Shown piece by piece: positions 48,640 through 58,219 of a DNA stretch of 64,000 nt (position 1 is its first letter; the number at the start of each line of letters is the position of its first letter). The position numbers were made by a program, and so were the translations under genes. The DNA is from Fluviicoccus sp. (GTDB lineage: Bacteria > Pseudomonadota > Gammaproteobacteria > Pseudomonadales > Moraxellaceae), in assembly GCF_030646115.1 (NCBI RefSeq), contig NZ_JAUSMX010000018.1, positions 124,001-188,000 on the forward strand, given 5' to 3'. A model generated the notes under the pieces. The model made no database searches and was not told the DNA's origin. It worked only from the letters and a program-made list of their open reading frames with translations.

Positions 48640-49143
48640 TCAGGCGGCTTCTTCCAGCTTCTCTTTGAGAGCTGTAAACAGACGGCCAAATTTCGATACA
48701 GGCGCTTGCAGCACGGATGCCAGCATGGTCAATGCGCCTTCGCGGTTCGGCAGGCTGGCGATAACGTCAATCTGCTTCGCATCGTAACGCTGACCATTCA
48801 GGGCCAAGGCCATGACTTCCATCTTCTGGTTGTCTTTGGCAAAGTCCTTGAACAGGCGGGCTGCCGCGCCCATGTCGTTTTCCGACAGGGACAGACCAAT
48901 AATGGTCGGACCAACGAGATCGTCGTTCAAGCAAGCGAAAGAGGTGCCTTCCACAGCGCGGCGGGCGAGCGTGTTGCGAACAACACGCACGTACACTTGC
49001 TGGTCGCGGGCTTTTTCGCGCAGCTTGGTCAACTGACCTACAGTCAGACCACGATAATTGGCTACCACTGCAGAGAAAGCACCGGAGGCGACTTTATTCA
49101 CCTCGGCAACGATCTCTTTCTTGTCCTCTAATTTCAGAGTCAC
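48640..49143 (-). CDS. rplJ: 50S ribosomal protein L10
   Basis: 167 aa (E. coli 165). The start codon is GTG at 49143, with GGAGG five bases upstream. LEDKKEIVAEVNKVASGAFSAVVANYRGLTV is the family start. L10 anchors the L7/L12 stalk and in E. coli represses rplJL by binding the leader. A 189-base leader precedes it. Confidence 0.97.
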   Translation of the reverse strand: MTLKLEDKKEIVAEVNKVASGAFSAVVANYRGLTVGQLTKLREKARDQQVYVRVVRNTLARRAVEGTSFACLNDDLVGPTIIGLSLSENDMGAAARLFKDFAKDNQKMEVMALALNGQRYDAKQIDVIASLPNREGALTMLASVLQAPVSKFGRLFTALKEKLEEAA

Positions 49144-49320
49144 AGTAACCTCCTAACGAATTGAATGCCGACAAAATATCGGCGTTCACGCGGGGGTTAG
49201 CGTTAACTGAACCACACCGCGTCTACGCAGGCTGCTTGCGCAATTACGCACTTTCGTGCACCTGAGGTCTTTGACGCTTATTGCGTAACAAAGTCCTTGC
49301 TCGGGAAAATCCCGAAAATT
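49144..49320 (-). promoter_or_regulatory. rplJ leader, candidate L10-binding RNA
   Basis: The 189-base gap between rplA and rplJ contains several GC-rich inverted segments, such as GCACGAAAGTGC and TGCGCAAGCAGCCTGCGTAGACGC on the minus strand. Position and length match the E. coli L10 leader. No detailed fold was calculated. Confidence 0.45.
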
Positions 49321-49332
49321 CTGCTTGCCGTC

Positions 49333-50028
49333 TTAGGCGGACAGAGTTGCCTGATCAATCGCGAGACCCGGGCCCATGGTGGTGGACAGAGTCACTTTCT
49401 TGATATAGACACCCTTGGAGGTGGCAGGCTTGGCCTTCTTCAGATCAGCGACCAGCGCTTCCACGTTCTGTTGAATGGCTTCAGCACTGAAACCCATCTG
49501 GCCGACCGGAGCGTGAATGATGCCGCCCTTGTCAACGCGATAGCGCACTTGACCGGACTTGGCATTCTTCACCGCAGTGCCTACATCTGCCGTCACTGTG
49601 CCTACCTTGGGGTTAGGCATCAGGCCGCGGGGACCCAGAATGGTACCCAGCTTACCGACAACGCGCATGGCGTCCGGCGTGGCAATAACCACATCGAAAT
49701 TCAGATCGCCGCCTTGAATGGAGGCAGCCAGGTCGTCAAAACCCACGATGTCCGCACCGGCAGCCTTAGCTGCTTCGGCATTGGCGCCCTGGGCAAACAC
49801 AGCAACACGCACCGTCTTGCCGGTACCGGCAGGAAGCACGGTCGCGCCACGAACCACCTGGTCCGACTTCCGCGGATCCACGCCCAGATTCACGGCGACG
49901 TCAATCGACTCCTTGAACTTCGCGGGCGGCAGGGAATTCAGCAGACTCAGAGCTGCTTCGATGCTGTAGGTCTTGCCAGGCTGGACCTGGGCACGGATAG
50001 CTTGTTGACGCTTGCTCAACTTGGCCAT
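49333..50028 (-). CDS. rplA: 50S ribosomal protein L1
   Basis: 231 aa (E. coli 234). The start at 50028 gives [54 protein letters not shown] and [18 protein letters not shown] are conserved. L1 forms the mobile stalk at the E site and represses rplKA. It starts one base after the rplK stop. Confidence 0.97.
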   Translation of the reverse strand: MAKLSKRQQAIRAQVQPGKTYSIEAALSLLNSLPPAKFKESIDVAVNLGVDPRKSDQVVRGATVLPAGTGKTVRVAVFAQGANAEAAKAAGADIVGFDDLAASIQGGDLNFDVVIATPDAMRVVGKLGTILGPRGLMPNPKVGTVTADVGTAVKNAKSGQVRYRVDKGGIIHAPVGQMGFSAEAIQQNVEALVADLKKAKPATSKGVYIKKVTLSTTMGPGLAIDQATLSA

Positions 50029-50029
50029 G

Positions 50030-50458
50030 TTAAACCTCCACATCCAAACCAATGGAACGAGCCGAACCGGCAAGTGTACGAACTGCCGCATCCACATCCG
50101 CAGCCGTCAGGTCAGGCTTCTTCAGGGCAGCAATTTCTTCCAGCTGGGCGCGAGTCACCTTACCCACTTTCTGGGTATTGGGACGAGGCGAACCGCTCTT
50201 GATGCCAGCCGCCTTCTTGAGCAGATACGTGGCCGGAGGGGTCTTCATCACGAAGGTGAAGGAGCGATCACTGTAAACCGTGATCACCACCGGAATCGGC
50301 ATGCCGGGTTCCAGCTTCTGGGTCGCGGCATTGAATTCCTTACAGAATGCCATGATGTTCACACCGCGTTGGCCCAGCGCAGGACCAATGGGTGGGGACG
50401 GATTGGCTTTACCAGCCGGGATTTGCAGTTTGACATATGCGTCAATTTTCTTGGCCAT
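50030..50458 (-). CDS. rplK: 50S ribosomal protein L11
   Basis: 142 aa, E. coli length. [36 protein letters not shown] and the C-terminal rRNA-binding [11 protein letters not shown] are present. L11 and its rRNA form the factor-binding centre and the thiostrepton site; the Pro-rich N-terminus is intact. Confidence 0.98.
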   Translation of the reverse strand: MAKKIDAYVKLQIPAGKANPSPPIGPALGQRGVNIMAFCKEFNAATQKLEPGMPIPVVITVYSDRSFTFVMKTPPATYLLKKAAGIKSGSPRPNTQKVGKVTRAQLEEIAALKKPDLTAADVDAAVRTLAGSARSIGLDVEV

Positions 50459-50470
50459 TTCAGACTCCGT

Positions 50471-50497
50471 GGGTACTAACGCCTTGCGGCTCCCCTT
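50471..50497 (-). promoter_or_regulatory. candidate L1-binding site ahead of rplK
   Basis: On the minus strand AAAGGGGAGCCGCAAGGCGT is followed by TAGTACCC, with GCC/GGC arms. It lies 13-40 bases before the rplK start. L1 represses rplKA by binding such a stem with a bulge in E. coli; identification is by resemblance and position. Confidence 0.45.
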
Positions 50498-50542
50498 TGG
50501 CTAACAACAACCAGGCCGACACCAAGCCGGCCCGACAATAAA

Positions 50543-51079
50543 CTAAACCGCCTTTTCAACCTGGGTAAATTCCAGATCCACCGGCGTTGCACGACCGAAA
50601 ATCATCACCGCCACGCGGAGACGATTTTTCTCGTAATTGACTTCCTCAACAACACCATTGAAGTCAGCAAACGGCCCATCTGCCACCCGCACAACTTCGC
50701 CCGGCTCAAACAGAGTCTTGGGACGCGGAGCATCGGCATTCAGGCGCAACCGACTCAGAATCGCATCCGCTTCCCGATCCGTAATCGGGGCCGGCTTATC
50801 TGCCTTGCCACCGATAAACCCCATCACCTTCGGACAATCCTTGACCATATGCCAAGTATCGTCATTCATTTCCATGTGAACCAGCACATATCCGGGAAAG
50901 AACTTGCGCTCGCTTTTGCGTTTCACGCCATTCTTGATTTCCACTACCTCTTCCGTCGGCACCAGCACTTCACCAAAAAAGTGCTCCAGGCCGGAACGGA
51001 GAATACGATCCTGAAGGGAACGCATCACCTGCTTTTCAAACCCGGAATAGGCGTGAACAATATACCAACGCTTGCTCAT
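50543..51079 (-). CDS. nusG: transcription termination/antitermination factor NusG
   Basis: 178 aa (E. coli 181). The NGN domain starts [25 protein letters not shown] and includes [14 protein letters not shown]. The KOW domain includes [23 protein letters not shown]. It couples RNA polymerase to ribosome (through S10) or to Rho. It starts five bases after secE. Confidence 0.98.
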   Translation of the reverse strand: MSKRWYIVHAYSGFEKQVMRSLQDRILRSGLEHFFGEVLVPTEEVVEIKNGVKRKSERKFFPGYVLVHMEMNDDTWHMVKDCPKVMGFIGGKADKPAPITDREADAILSRLRLNADAPRPKTLFEPGEVVRVADGPFADFNGVVEEVNYEKNRLRVAVMIFGRATPVDLEFTQVEKAV

Positions 51080-51084
51080 ATGCT

Positions 51085-51474
51085 TTACCTGCCTATTATG
51101 GCGGAGATCATCCAGCCGAACAGGGTATCAAGGCCCCAAAGCACCAGGGACATAACCACAACCACCGCCAATACAATCAACGTGGTTTGCCAAGTCTCAT
51201 CTTTGGTCGGCCAGACAACACGCCTTGCCTCAACCTGAGCCTCCTTAAGCAGCTTAAGGAAGGACTTCCCCTGAGTGGTCACCAGTAAAACACCGGCTGC
51301 CAGCAACCCGGCTACCACCAATACGATAATACGCGCCCACGCCGGAACTTGCGGCATTGCTTCAGGGGCATAGCGATTACCCAGAGTCGCCGCAATCAGC
51401 AGGACAACAGCAAAACCCCACTTAAGGATGTTCGCACCGTTATTCGTTTTGGCATTTTCAGCTTGTGTGGTCAT
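51085..51474 (-). CDS. secE: protein translocase subunit SecE
   Basis: 129 aa (E. coli 127). It has three TM segments (residues 14-33, 45-64 and 98-122), as in Enterobacteria and Pseudomonas. The conserved cytosolic helix [21 protein letters not shown] precedes the last one. It clamps the SecY channel. It lies between tRNA-Trp and nusG. Confidence 0.97.
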   Translation of the reverse strand: MTTQAENAKTNNGANILKWGFAVVLLIAATLGNRYAPEAMPQVPAWARIIVLVVAGLLAAGVLLVTTQGKSFLKLLKEAQVEARRVVWPTKDETWQTTLIVLAVVVVMSLVLWGLDTLFGWMISAIIGR

Positions 51475-51501
51475 AAACCGTCAGCTTGACTTGGATAAGA
51501 A

Positions 51502-51577
51502 TGGCAGGCCAGGAGGGACTCGAACCCCCAACACCCGGTTTTGGAGACCGGTGCTCTACCAATTGAACTACTGGCCT
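51502..51577 (-). tRNA. tRNA-Trp (anticodon CCA)
   Basis: The gene is 76 nt with encoded CCA. The acceptor stem AGGCCAG pairs with CTGGCCT, and the anticodon loop TCTCCAAAA holds CCA, which reads TGG. It lies between tufB and secE, a position conserved in beta- and gammaproteobacteria. Confidence 0.96.
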
Positions 51578-51591
51578 GTAACTTTTAGACA

Positions 51592-51620
51592 GCAAGGCCT
51601 GCACGATATGCAGGCCTTGC
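51592..51620 (-). repeat. 12-bp hairpin between tufB and tRNA-Trp
   Basis: GCAAGGCCTGCA, loop CGATA, TGCAGGCCTTGC: a perfect stem beginning 11 bases after the tufB stop. No U-run follows on the minus strand, so it is more likely an RNA-stability or processing element than a full terminator. Confidence 0.85.
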
Positions 51621-51630
51621 CAGTTGCAGC

Positions 51631-52821
51631 TTACTTGATGATCTTGGCCACAACACCGGCACCAACAGTACGGCCGCCTTCACGAATCGCGAAGCGCAGA
51701 CCTTCATCCATGGCGATCGGATGGATAAGCTCCACCGTCATCTGGATGTTGTCACCCGGCATCACCATCTCGACACCTTCCGGCAGCTCGATGTTGCCCG
51801 TCACGTCCGTTGTACGGAAGTAGAACTGGGGACGGTAGCCCTTGAAGAACGGCGTGTGACGGCCGCCTTCTTCCTTGCTCAGCACGTACACTTCAGACAC
51901 GAACTGGGTGTGAGGCTTGATGCTGTTCGGCTTGGCCAGAACCTGACCACGCTGAATGTCTTCGCGCTTGATGCCGCGCAACAGCACGCCGACGTTTTCA
52001 CCGGCACGGCCTTCGTCCAGCAGCTTGCGGAACATTTCAACGCCGGTGCAGGTGGACTTCACGGTATCCTTGATACCGACGATTTCCACTTCCTCACCTA
52101 CCTTGACAATGCCGCGTTCAACACGACCGGTGACCACGGTACCGCGACCAGAGATCGAGAACACATCTTCGATCGGCAGCAGGAACGGCTGGTCAATGGC
52201 GCGGGTGGGCTCTGGGATATAGGAATCCAGAGTTTCCACCAGCTTCAGGATGGCGGGAATACCAAACGGACCCTCAGAGCCATTCAAGGCTTCCAGTGCG
52301 GAACCACGAATGATCGGGGTGTCGTCACCAGGGAAGTTGTACTTGTTCAGCAGGTCGCGGACTTCCATCTCGACCAGTTCCAGCAGCTCTTCGTCATCGA
52401 CCATGTCGCACTTGTTCAGGAACACGACAATGTACGGGACACCAACCTGACGGGACAGGAGGATGTGCTCACGGGTCTGCGGCATGGGGCCGTCAGCAGC
52501 AGAGCAAACCAGGATCGCACCATCCATCTGGGCGGCACCGGTGATCATGTTCTTCACATAGTCAGCGTGGCCCGGGCAGTCAACGTGGGCATAGTGACGA
52601 ATGGGAGACAGGTATTCCACGTGGGCGGTGTTAATGGTGATACCACGAGCACGCTCTTCAGGGGCAGCATCGATCTGGTCGTATGCCTTGGCCTCACCAC
52701 CGTACACTTTCGCGCAAATGGTGGTAATAGCCGCCGTCTGGGTGGTCTTGCCGTGGTCAACGTGACCAATGGTGCCGACGTTTACGTGCGGCTTATCGCG
52801 TTCAAACTTAGCCTTCGCCAT
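51631..52821 (-). CDS. tufB: elongation factor Tu, copy B (Leu28 replaced by Gln)
   Basis: 396 aa, identical to tufA except residue 28. Here the P-loop reads [14 protein letters not shown] in place of GKTTLTAAI, because of a single CTG to CAG change. The rest of the GTPase core and domains 2 and 3 are unchanged. Numerous silent differences exist between the copies, so it is a true second locus, in the usual tRNA-tufB position. Confidence 0.97.
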   Translation of the reverse strand: MAKAKFERDKPHVNVGTIGHVDHGKTTQTAAITTICAKVYGGEAKAYDQIDAAPEERARGITINTAHVEYLSPIRHYAHVDCPGHADYVKNMITGAAQMDGAILVCSAADGPMPQTREHILLSRQVGVPYIVVFLNKCDMVDDEELLELVEMEVRDLLNKYNFPGDDTPIIRGSALEALNGSEGPFGIPAILKLVETLDSYIPEPTRAIDQPFLLPIEDVFSISGRGTVVTGRVERGIVKVGEEVEIVGIKDTVKSTCTGVEMFRKLLDEGRAGENVGVLLRGIKREDIQRGQVLAKPNSIKPHTQFVSEVYVLSKEEGGRHTPFFKGYRPQFYFRTTDVTGNIELPEGVEMVMPGDNIQMTVELIHPIAMDEGLRFAIREGGRTVGAGVVAKIIK

Positions 52822-52907
52822 GACAACTCTCCCCTCGTGGGTGATCTAGCCAAACATTTTGTATTAACAACAAAGGCAGAAGCGGCCATCGCCGTCTGCC
52901 TGAAATA

Positions 52908-52983
<76 letters not shown>

Positions 52984-53001
52984 GTTGCAATTCAACCAAC
53001 C

Positions 53002-53075
53002 TGGAGCGGGTGGCGGGAATCGAACCCGCACTATCAGCTTGGAAGGCTGAAGTTCTACCACTAAACTACACCCGC
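53002..53075 (-). tRNA. tRNA-Gly (anticodon TCC)
   Basis: The gene is 74 nt with encoded CCA. The acceptor stem GCGGGTG pairs with CACCCGC, and the stem TCAGC/GCTGA closes the loop CTTCCAA with anticodon TCC, reading GGA and GGG. Confidence 0.96.
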
Positions 53076-53082
53076 GCATAAA

Positions 53083-53167
53083 TGGTGGTGGGAGAAGGAT
53101 TCGAACCTTCGAAGGCTGAGCCGTCAGATTTACAGTCTGATCCCTTTGACCGCTCGGGAATCCCACC
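53083..53167 (-). tRNA. tRNA-Tyr (anticodon GTA)
   Basis: The gene is 85 nt with encoded CCA and a long variable arm. The acceptor stem GGTGGGA pairs with TCCCACC; anticodon GTA lies in CAGACTGTAAATCTG. It is a class II tRNA. Confidence 0.96.
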
Positions 53168-53234
53168 AACGCGAGGAACGAAATTATCTAGATTTAACAA
53201 CAACTCGTCAAGCAACTTCGTATCCTTTTTTCGC

Positions 53235-53310
<76 letters not shown>

Positions 53311-53322
53311 TTTCACGAAAAA

Positions 53323-53351
53323 CGTGCCGCATTATACGTGTTTGCGGCACG
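53323..53351 (-). terminator. intrinsic terminator after trpE, with a promoter inside its loop
   Basis: CGTGCCGC (53323-53330) pairs perfectly with GCGGCACG (53344-53351), and TTTTTCG follows on the minus strand. It begins 11 bases after trpE. The loop holds the -10 box TATAAT (53336-53331) of the tRNA promoter. Confidence 0.85.
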
Positions 53352-53358
53352 CTGGCAA
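53331..53358 (-). promoter_or_regulatory. promoter of the tRNA-tufB operon
   Basis: TTGCCA (53358-53353) and perfect TATAAT (53336-53331) on the minus strand, separated by 16 bases. The transcription start would be near 53324, a short way before tRNA-Thr(TGT). It overlaps the trpE terminator stem. Confidence 0.75.
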
Positions 53359-53362
53359 CGCC

Positions 53363-54850
53363 TTACTGCTTAATTTTTAGGTGATTGGACGCCAATTCTG
53401 CAGCACGGATGCAGGCGCGGGCCTTATTCATGGTTTCCAGCCACTCCATTTCTGGAACCGAGTCCGCAACAACCCCTGCGCCGGCCTGCACATGCATCAG
53501 TCCGTCCTTCAAAATCGCTGTGCGAATGGCAATTGCGGTATCCATTTCCCCGTTCCAACCCAGATAACCGATGGCGCCGCCATAGACACCGCGCTTGACC
53601 GGCTCCAGCTCGTCAATGATTTCCATGGCGCGCACCTTCGGCGCACCGGACAGCGTTCCGGCTGGCAGCGTGGCTCGCAGCACGTCGATGGCTGAAACCC
53701 CCTCCTTTAGCACCCCTTCAACATTCGACACGATGTGCATGACGTGTGAGTAACGTTCGATGGCCATCTTCTCGGTGACGGTAACCTGCCCGACCTGACT
53801 GACGCGGCCAGCATCATTACGTCCCAGATCAATCAGCATCAGGTGTTCTGCAATTTCCTTGGGATCTGCCAGCAACTCTGCCGCCAGAGCATGATCATGC
53901 TCCGGCGTCTTGCCGCGCGGTCGGGTTCCGGCAATGGGGCGCACGGTTACCCTGCCCTCCTGCACCCGGGCCAGGATTTCCGGACTGGAACCGACAATGT
54001 GCGCATTGCCGCAATTGACGAAATACATGTAGGGAGAGGGATTCAGGTGGCGCAAGGCCCGGTACAAGGCCATGGGAGAATGCCCATAAGGAGCGGTGAG
54101 GCGCTGTGACGGCACCACCTGCATTACATCTCCGGCAAGGATATATTCCTTGATATGGTCGACACCGGCGCGAAATGCTTCTTCACCAAAGCTGGAACGG
54201 AAGTCGCTTTCGCGAGTCGGCGGCGCATCCGTGAGCTGCGAAGTAAAGGCTCCTGCCGTTCGCAGGCGATGCGACAACTGCTCCAGACGCTCCAGCGCCT
54301 GCATATAGGCATTGGCTTCCGTCGGGTCGGCATGGGTGATGAGATAGATGCTTTCCTTCAGATTGTCGAAAACAATCACTTCCTCCGACAGCATCAACTG
54401 GATATCGGGCATGCCGATGGGGTCGGGCTTGTTTGCCGCCGCCAACTTCTTTTCGACATAACGGACACAGTCATAGCCGAAATAGCCGACCAGCCCGCCA
54501 GTAAAACGCGGCAGGTTTGCCAAGACCGGCACCTTGAACTGTTGCTGGAACTCTTCAATGAAGGCCAACGGGTCTTCGGTACGGATATCGTCCTGCAGGA
54601 TGTCGCCTTGATAAATGCGGACACTGTGCCCCGTGACCACGAGGCGGCGCTTCGACGGCAGGCCGATAATGGAATAACGGCCCCACCGCTCTCCGCCATG
54701 AACGGATTCGAAGAGGTAGCTGTAGGGCTGGTTGGCAACCTTGAGATAAACGGAAAGCGGGGTATCCAGGTCGGCCAGCAATTCAAGGGCGACGGGAATA
54801 CGGTTGTAGCCCTGACGGGCGAACTCGGCAAACTGCTCGTGGGAAATCAT
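53363..54850 (-). CDS. trpE: anthranilate synthase component I
   Basis: 495 aa. TrpE makes anthranilate from chorismate with ammonia supplied by TrpG, the first step of tryptophan synthesis. The N-terminal Trp-binding region includes [22 protein letters not shown]. The catalytic half has [53 protein letters not shown] and [21 protein letters not shown]. TrpG is not in the window. It is preceded by a short Trp-containing leader peptide and a hairpin over its ribosome binding site. Confidence 0.97.
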   Translation of the reverse strand: MISHEQFAEFARQGYNRIPVALELLADLDTPLSVYLKVANQPYSYLFESVHGGERWGRYSIIGLPSKRRLVVTGHSVRIYQGDILQDDIRTEDPLAFIEEFQQQFKVPVLANLPRFTGGLVGYFGYDCVRYVEKKLAAANKPDPIGMPDIQLMLSEEVIVFDNLKESIYLITHADPTEANAYMQALERLEQLSHRLRTAGAFTSQLTDAPPTRESDFRSSFGEEAFRAGVDHIKEYILAGDVMQVVPSQRLTAPYGHSPMALYRALRHLNPSPYMYFVNCGNAHIVGSSPEILARVQEGRVTVRPIAGTRPRGKTPEHDHALAAELLADPKEIAEHLMLIDLGRNDAGRVSQVGQVTVTEKMAIERYSHVMHIVSNVEGVLKEGVSAIDVLRATLPAGTLSGAPKVRAMEIIDELEPVKRGVYGGAIGYLGWNGEMDTAIAIRTAILKDGLMHVQAGAGVVADSVPEMEWLETMNKARACIRAAELASNHLKIKQ

Positions 54851-54851
54851 G

Positions 54852-54865
54852 GCAAAGACCTTTGC
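54852..54865 (-). promoter_or_regulatory. hairpin covering the trpE ribosome binding site
   Basis: On the minus strand GCAAAG (54865-54860) and CTTTGC (54857-54852) flank two bases. The ribosome binding site AAAGG lies within the stem, 8 bases before the ATG. Upstream CCATTTGC (54874-54867) can compete for the same GCAAAG. Confidence 0.45.
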
Positions 54866-54910
54866 GGCAAATGGCGGACAGGGGTTATGCGTGCAACACG
54901 TTCGGGGGGA

Positions 54911-54940
54911 TCACCATCGCCAGCGGAAAACGGGGGTCAT
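54911..54940 (-). CDS. trpL: putative trp leader peptide
   Basis: Nine residues, MTPVFRWRW, with two Trp codons separated by one Arg codon next to the stop. A GAGG lies about 12 bases upstream. It ends 60 bases before trpE. Leader peptides with clustered Trp codons control trpE by attenuation in many gammaproteobacteria. No intrinsic terminator with a U-run is seen before trpE, so control may be at the trpE ribosome binding site. Expression is not proven. Confidence 0.55.
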   Translation of the reverse strand: MTPVFRWRW

Positions 54941-54992
54941 TGCCACTTCTGCCTCTATAAAGAAGTTACGGTAATTCAACTTGCTTCGGGAA

Positions 54993-55667
54993 TCAAGACG
55001 GCGCGGCATCCAGCAGCACCCCGAGATGCGGAATGATCCACGTCGGCTCGCAGGCCTCGATGGGTTCGCCATGATTGTAGCCATAAGGCAGGGCGACACA
55101 GGGAACCCCGGCGGCGCGGGCGGCCTCAACGTCATTCCGGGAATCTCCCAGCATCAACGCCTCGCCGGGGCGGACCTCGAAATGGCGCAGGCAATGCAAT
55201 AAAGGCTCGGGATGCGGTTTTTTGTGCGGCAGCGTATCGCCGCCGACAAGCAACCGGAAATCACCCAGGCAGTCCAGCGCCTCCAGCAAGGCCTTGGCCG
55301 GGGCATACGGCTTATTGGTGACGCAGGCCAGCGGAATCCCGGCCTGACGGCAAGCCTTCAGGAATTCAGGAACGCCATCATAGAAGCGGCTGAACTGGCA
55401 AACCGCCAGCTGGTAATGGCGCATGAAACCGGCCAGCAATTCATCGTGCAGGCCGGGGGCATGATGCCCGGCCTCCAGCACACAATAAACCAGCCGCGAT
55501 GCACCGCGGCCGACCCAGTTGCGCACTTGCTGCTGGCTGACCTGCGCCAGGCCCAAGTCCTCCAGCGCCAGGTTCAGGCAGTGATGGATGTCGCTGGCGG
55601 AATCAACCAGTGTTCCGTCCAGGTCACACATGATCAATCGCGGGGTGAAGCCGATCAGACTGAACAT
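54993..55667 (-). CDS. gph: phosphoglycolate phosphatase
   Basis: 224 aa HAD-family enzyme. Motif I is MCDLDGTLVDSASDIHH, motif II ACVTNKPYAPAKALLEAL and motif III/IV MLGDSRNDVEAARAAGVP. It converts 2-phosphoglycolate, produced by DNA repair, to glycolate. The name rests on motif match and the conserved trpE-gph-rpe order; related phosphatases with other substrates are possible. It begins two bases after rpe. Confidence 0.9.
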   Translation of the reverse strand: MFSLIGFTPRLIMCDLDGTLVDSASDIHHCLNLALEDLGLAQVSQQQVRNWVGRGASRLVYCVLEAGHHAPGLHDELLAGFMRHYQLAVCQFSRFYDGVPEFLKACRQAGIPLACVTNKPYAPAKALLEALDCLGDFRLLVGGDTLPHKKPHPEPLLHCLRHFEVRPGEALMLGDSRNDVEAARAAGVPCVALPYGYNHGEPIEACEPTWIIPHLGVLLDAAPS

Positions 55668-55669
55668 GA

Positions 55670-56353
55670 TCAGGCCTGTACGCTGCCGGCCAGCGCCAGC
55701 TCGGCGCGCATGGCGGCAACGGCGGCGCGATAATCCCCGCCCCCGAAAATGGCGGACCCGGCGACAAAGGTGTCGGCTCCGGCTTCGGCGATCTGGCGGA
55801 TGTTTTTCGCCGTTACTCCGCCATCCACTTCCAGACGGATAGGCAGGCCGCTGGCATCAATCAGCTTGCGCGCCGCCGCCAGTTTTTCCAGCGTTTTGGG
55901 AATGAACTGCTGGCCGCCAAATCCGGGATTGACGCTCATCAGCAGCACCATATCGATCTTGTCCAGCACGTAATCCAGATAGTGCAAGGGCGTGGCCGGA
56001 TTGAACACCAGCCCGGCCTTGCAGCCGCCGCTGCGGATCAGTTGCAGCGAACGGTCAATATGATCGGAGGCTTCGGGGTGAAAAGTAATGTAGGTAGCCC
56101 CGGCCTCGATGAAGTCACCAATGATGCGGTCGACCGGCGACACCATGAGATGCACATCGATGGGCGCGGTGACGCCATACTTGCGCAAGGCCTTGCAAAC
56201 CATCGGACCCACGGTCAGGTTGGGCACATAATGGTTGTCCATGACATCGAAGTGAACGATGTCGGTTCCGGCTTCCAGCACAGCATCGACTTCAGCGCCC
56301 AGTCGGGCAAAGTCGGCGGAAAGGATGGAGGGGGCCAGCAAATAATCACGCAT
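55670..56353 (-). CDS. rpe: ribulose-phosphate 3-epimerase
   Basis: 227 aa (E. coli 225). A TIM-barrel enzyme of the pentose phosphate pathway, interconverting ribulose 5-phosphate and xylulose 5-phosphate. [55 protein letters not shown] and RLEVDGGV are the signature sites with metal-binding His and Asp. It is clustered with gph and trpE. Confidence 0.97.
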   Translation of the reverse strand: MRDYLLAPSILSADFARLGAEVDAVLEAGTDIVHFDVMDNHYVPNLTVGPMVCKALRKYGVTAPIDVHLMVSPVDRIIGDFIEAGATYITFHPEASDHIDRSLQLIRSGGCKAGLVFNPATPLHYLDYVLDKIDMVLLMSVNPGFGGQQFIPKTLEKLAAARKLIDASGLPIRLEVDGGVTAKNIRQIAEAGADTFVAGSAIFGGGDYRAAVAAMRAELALAGSVQA

Positions 56354-56368
56354 ATCGGGTTTCCTGAA

Positions 56369-58146
<1,778 letters not shown>

Positions 58147-58219
58147 TACAAAAACTCATGGCTGAAAGGGACGAAGTTTTCTATTATCCCCGAGCTTTGC
58201 CCTGAACCCAAGTTGGATC

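Noticed and set aside
50029..50097. Longer N-terminus for rplA
   Set aside because: The extension overlaps the end of rplK and does not match L1; the ATG at 50028 gives the standard MAKLSKR start.
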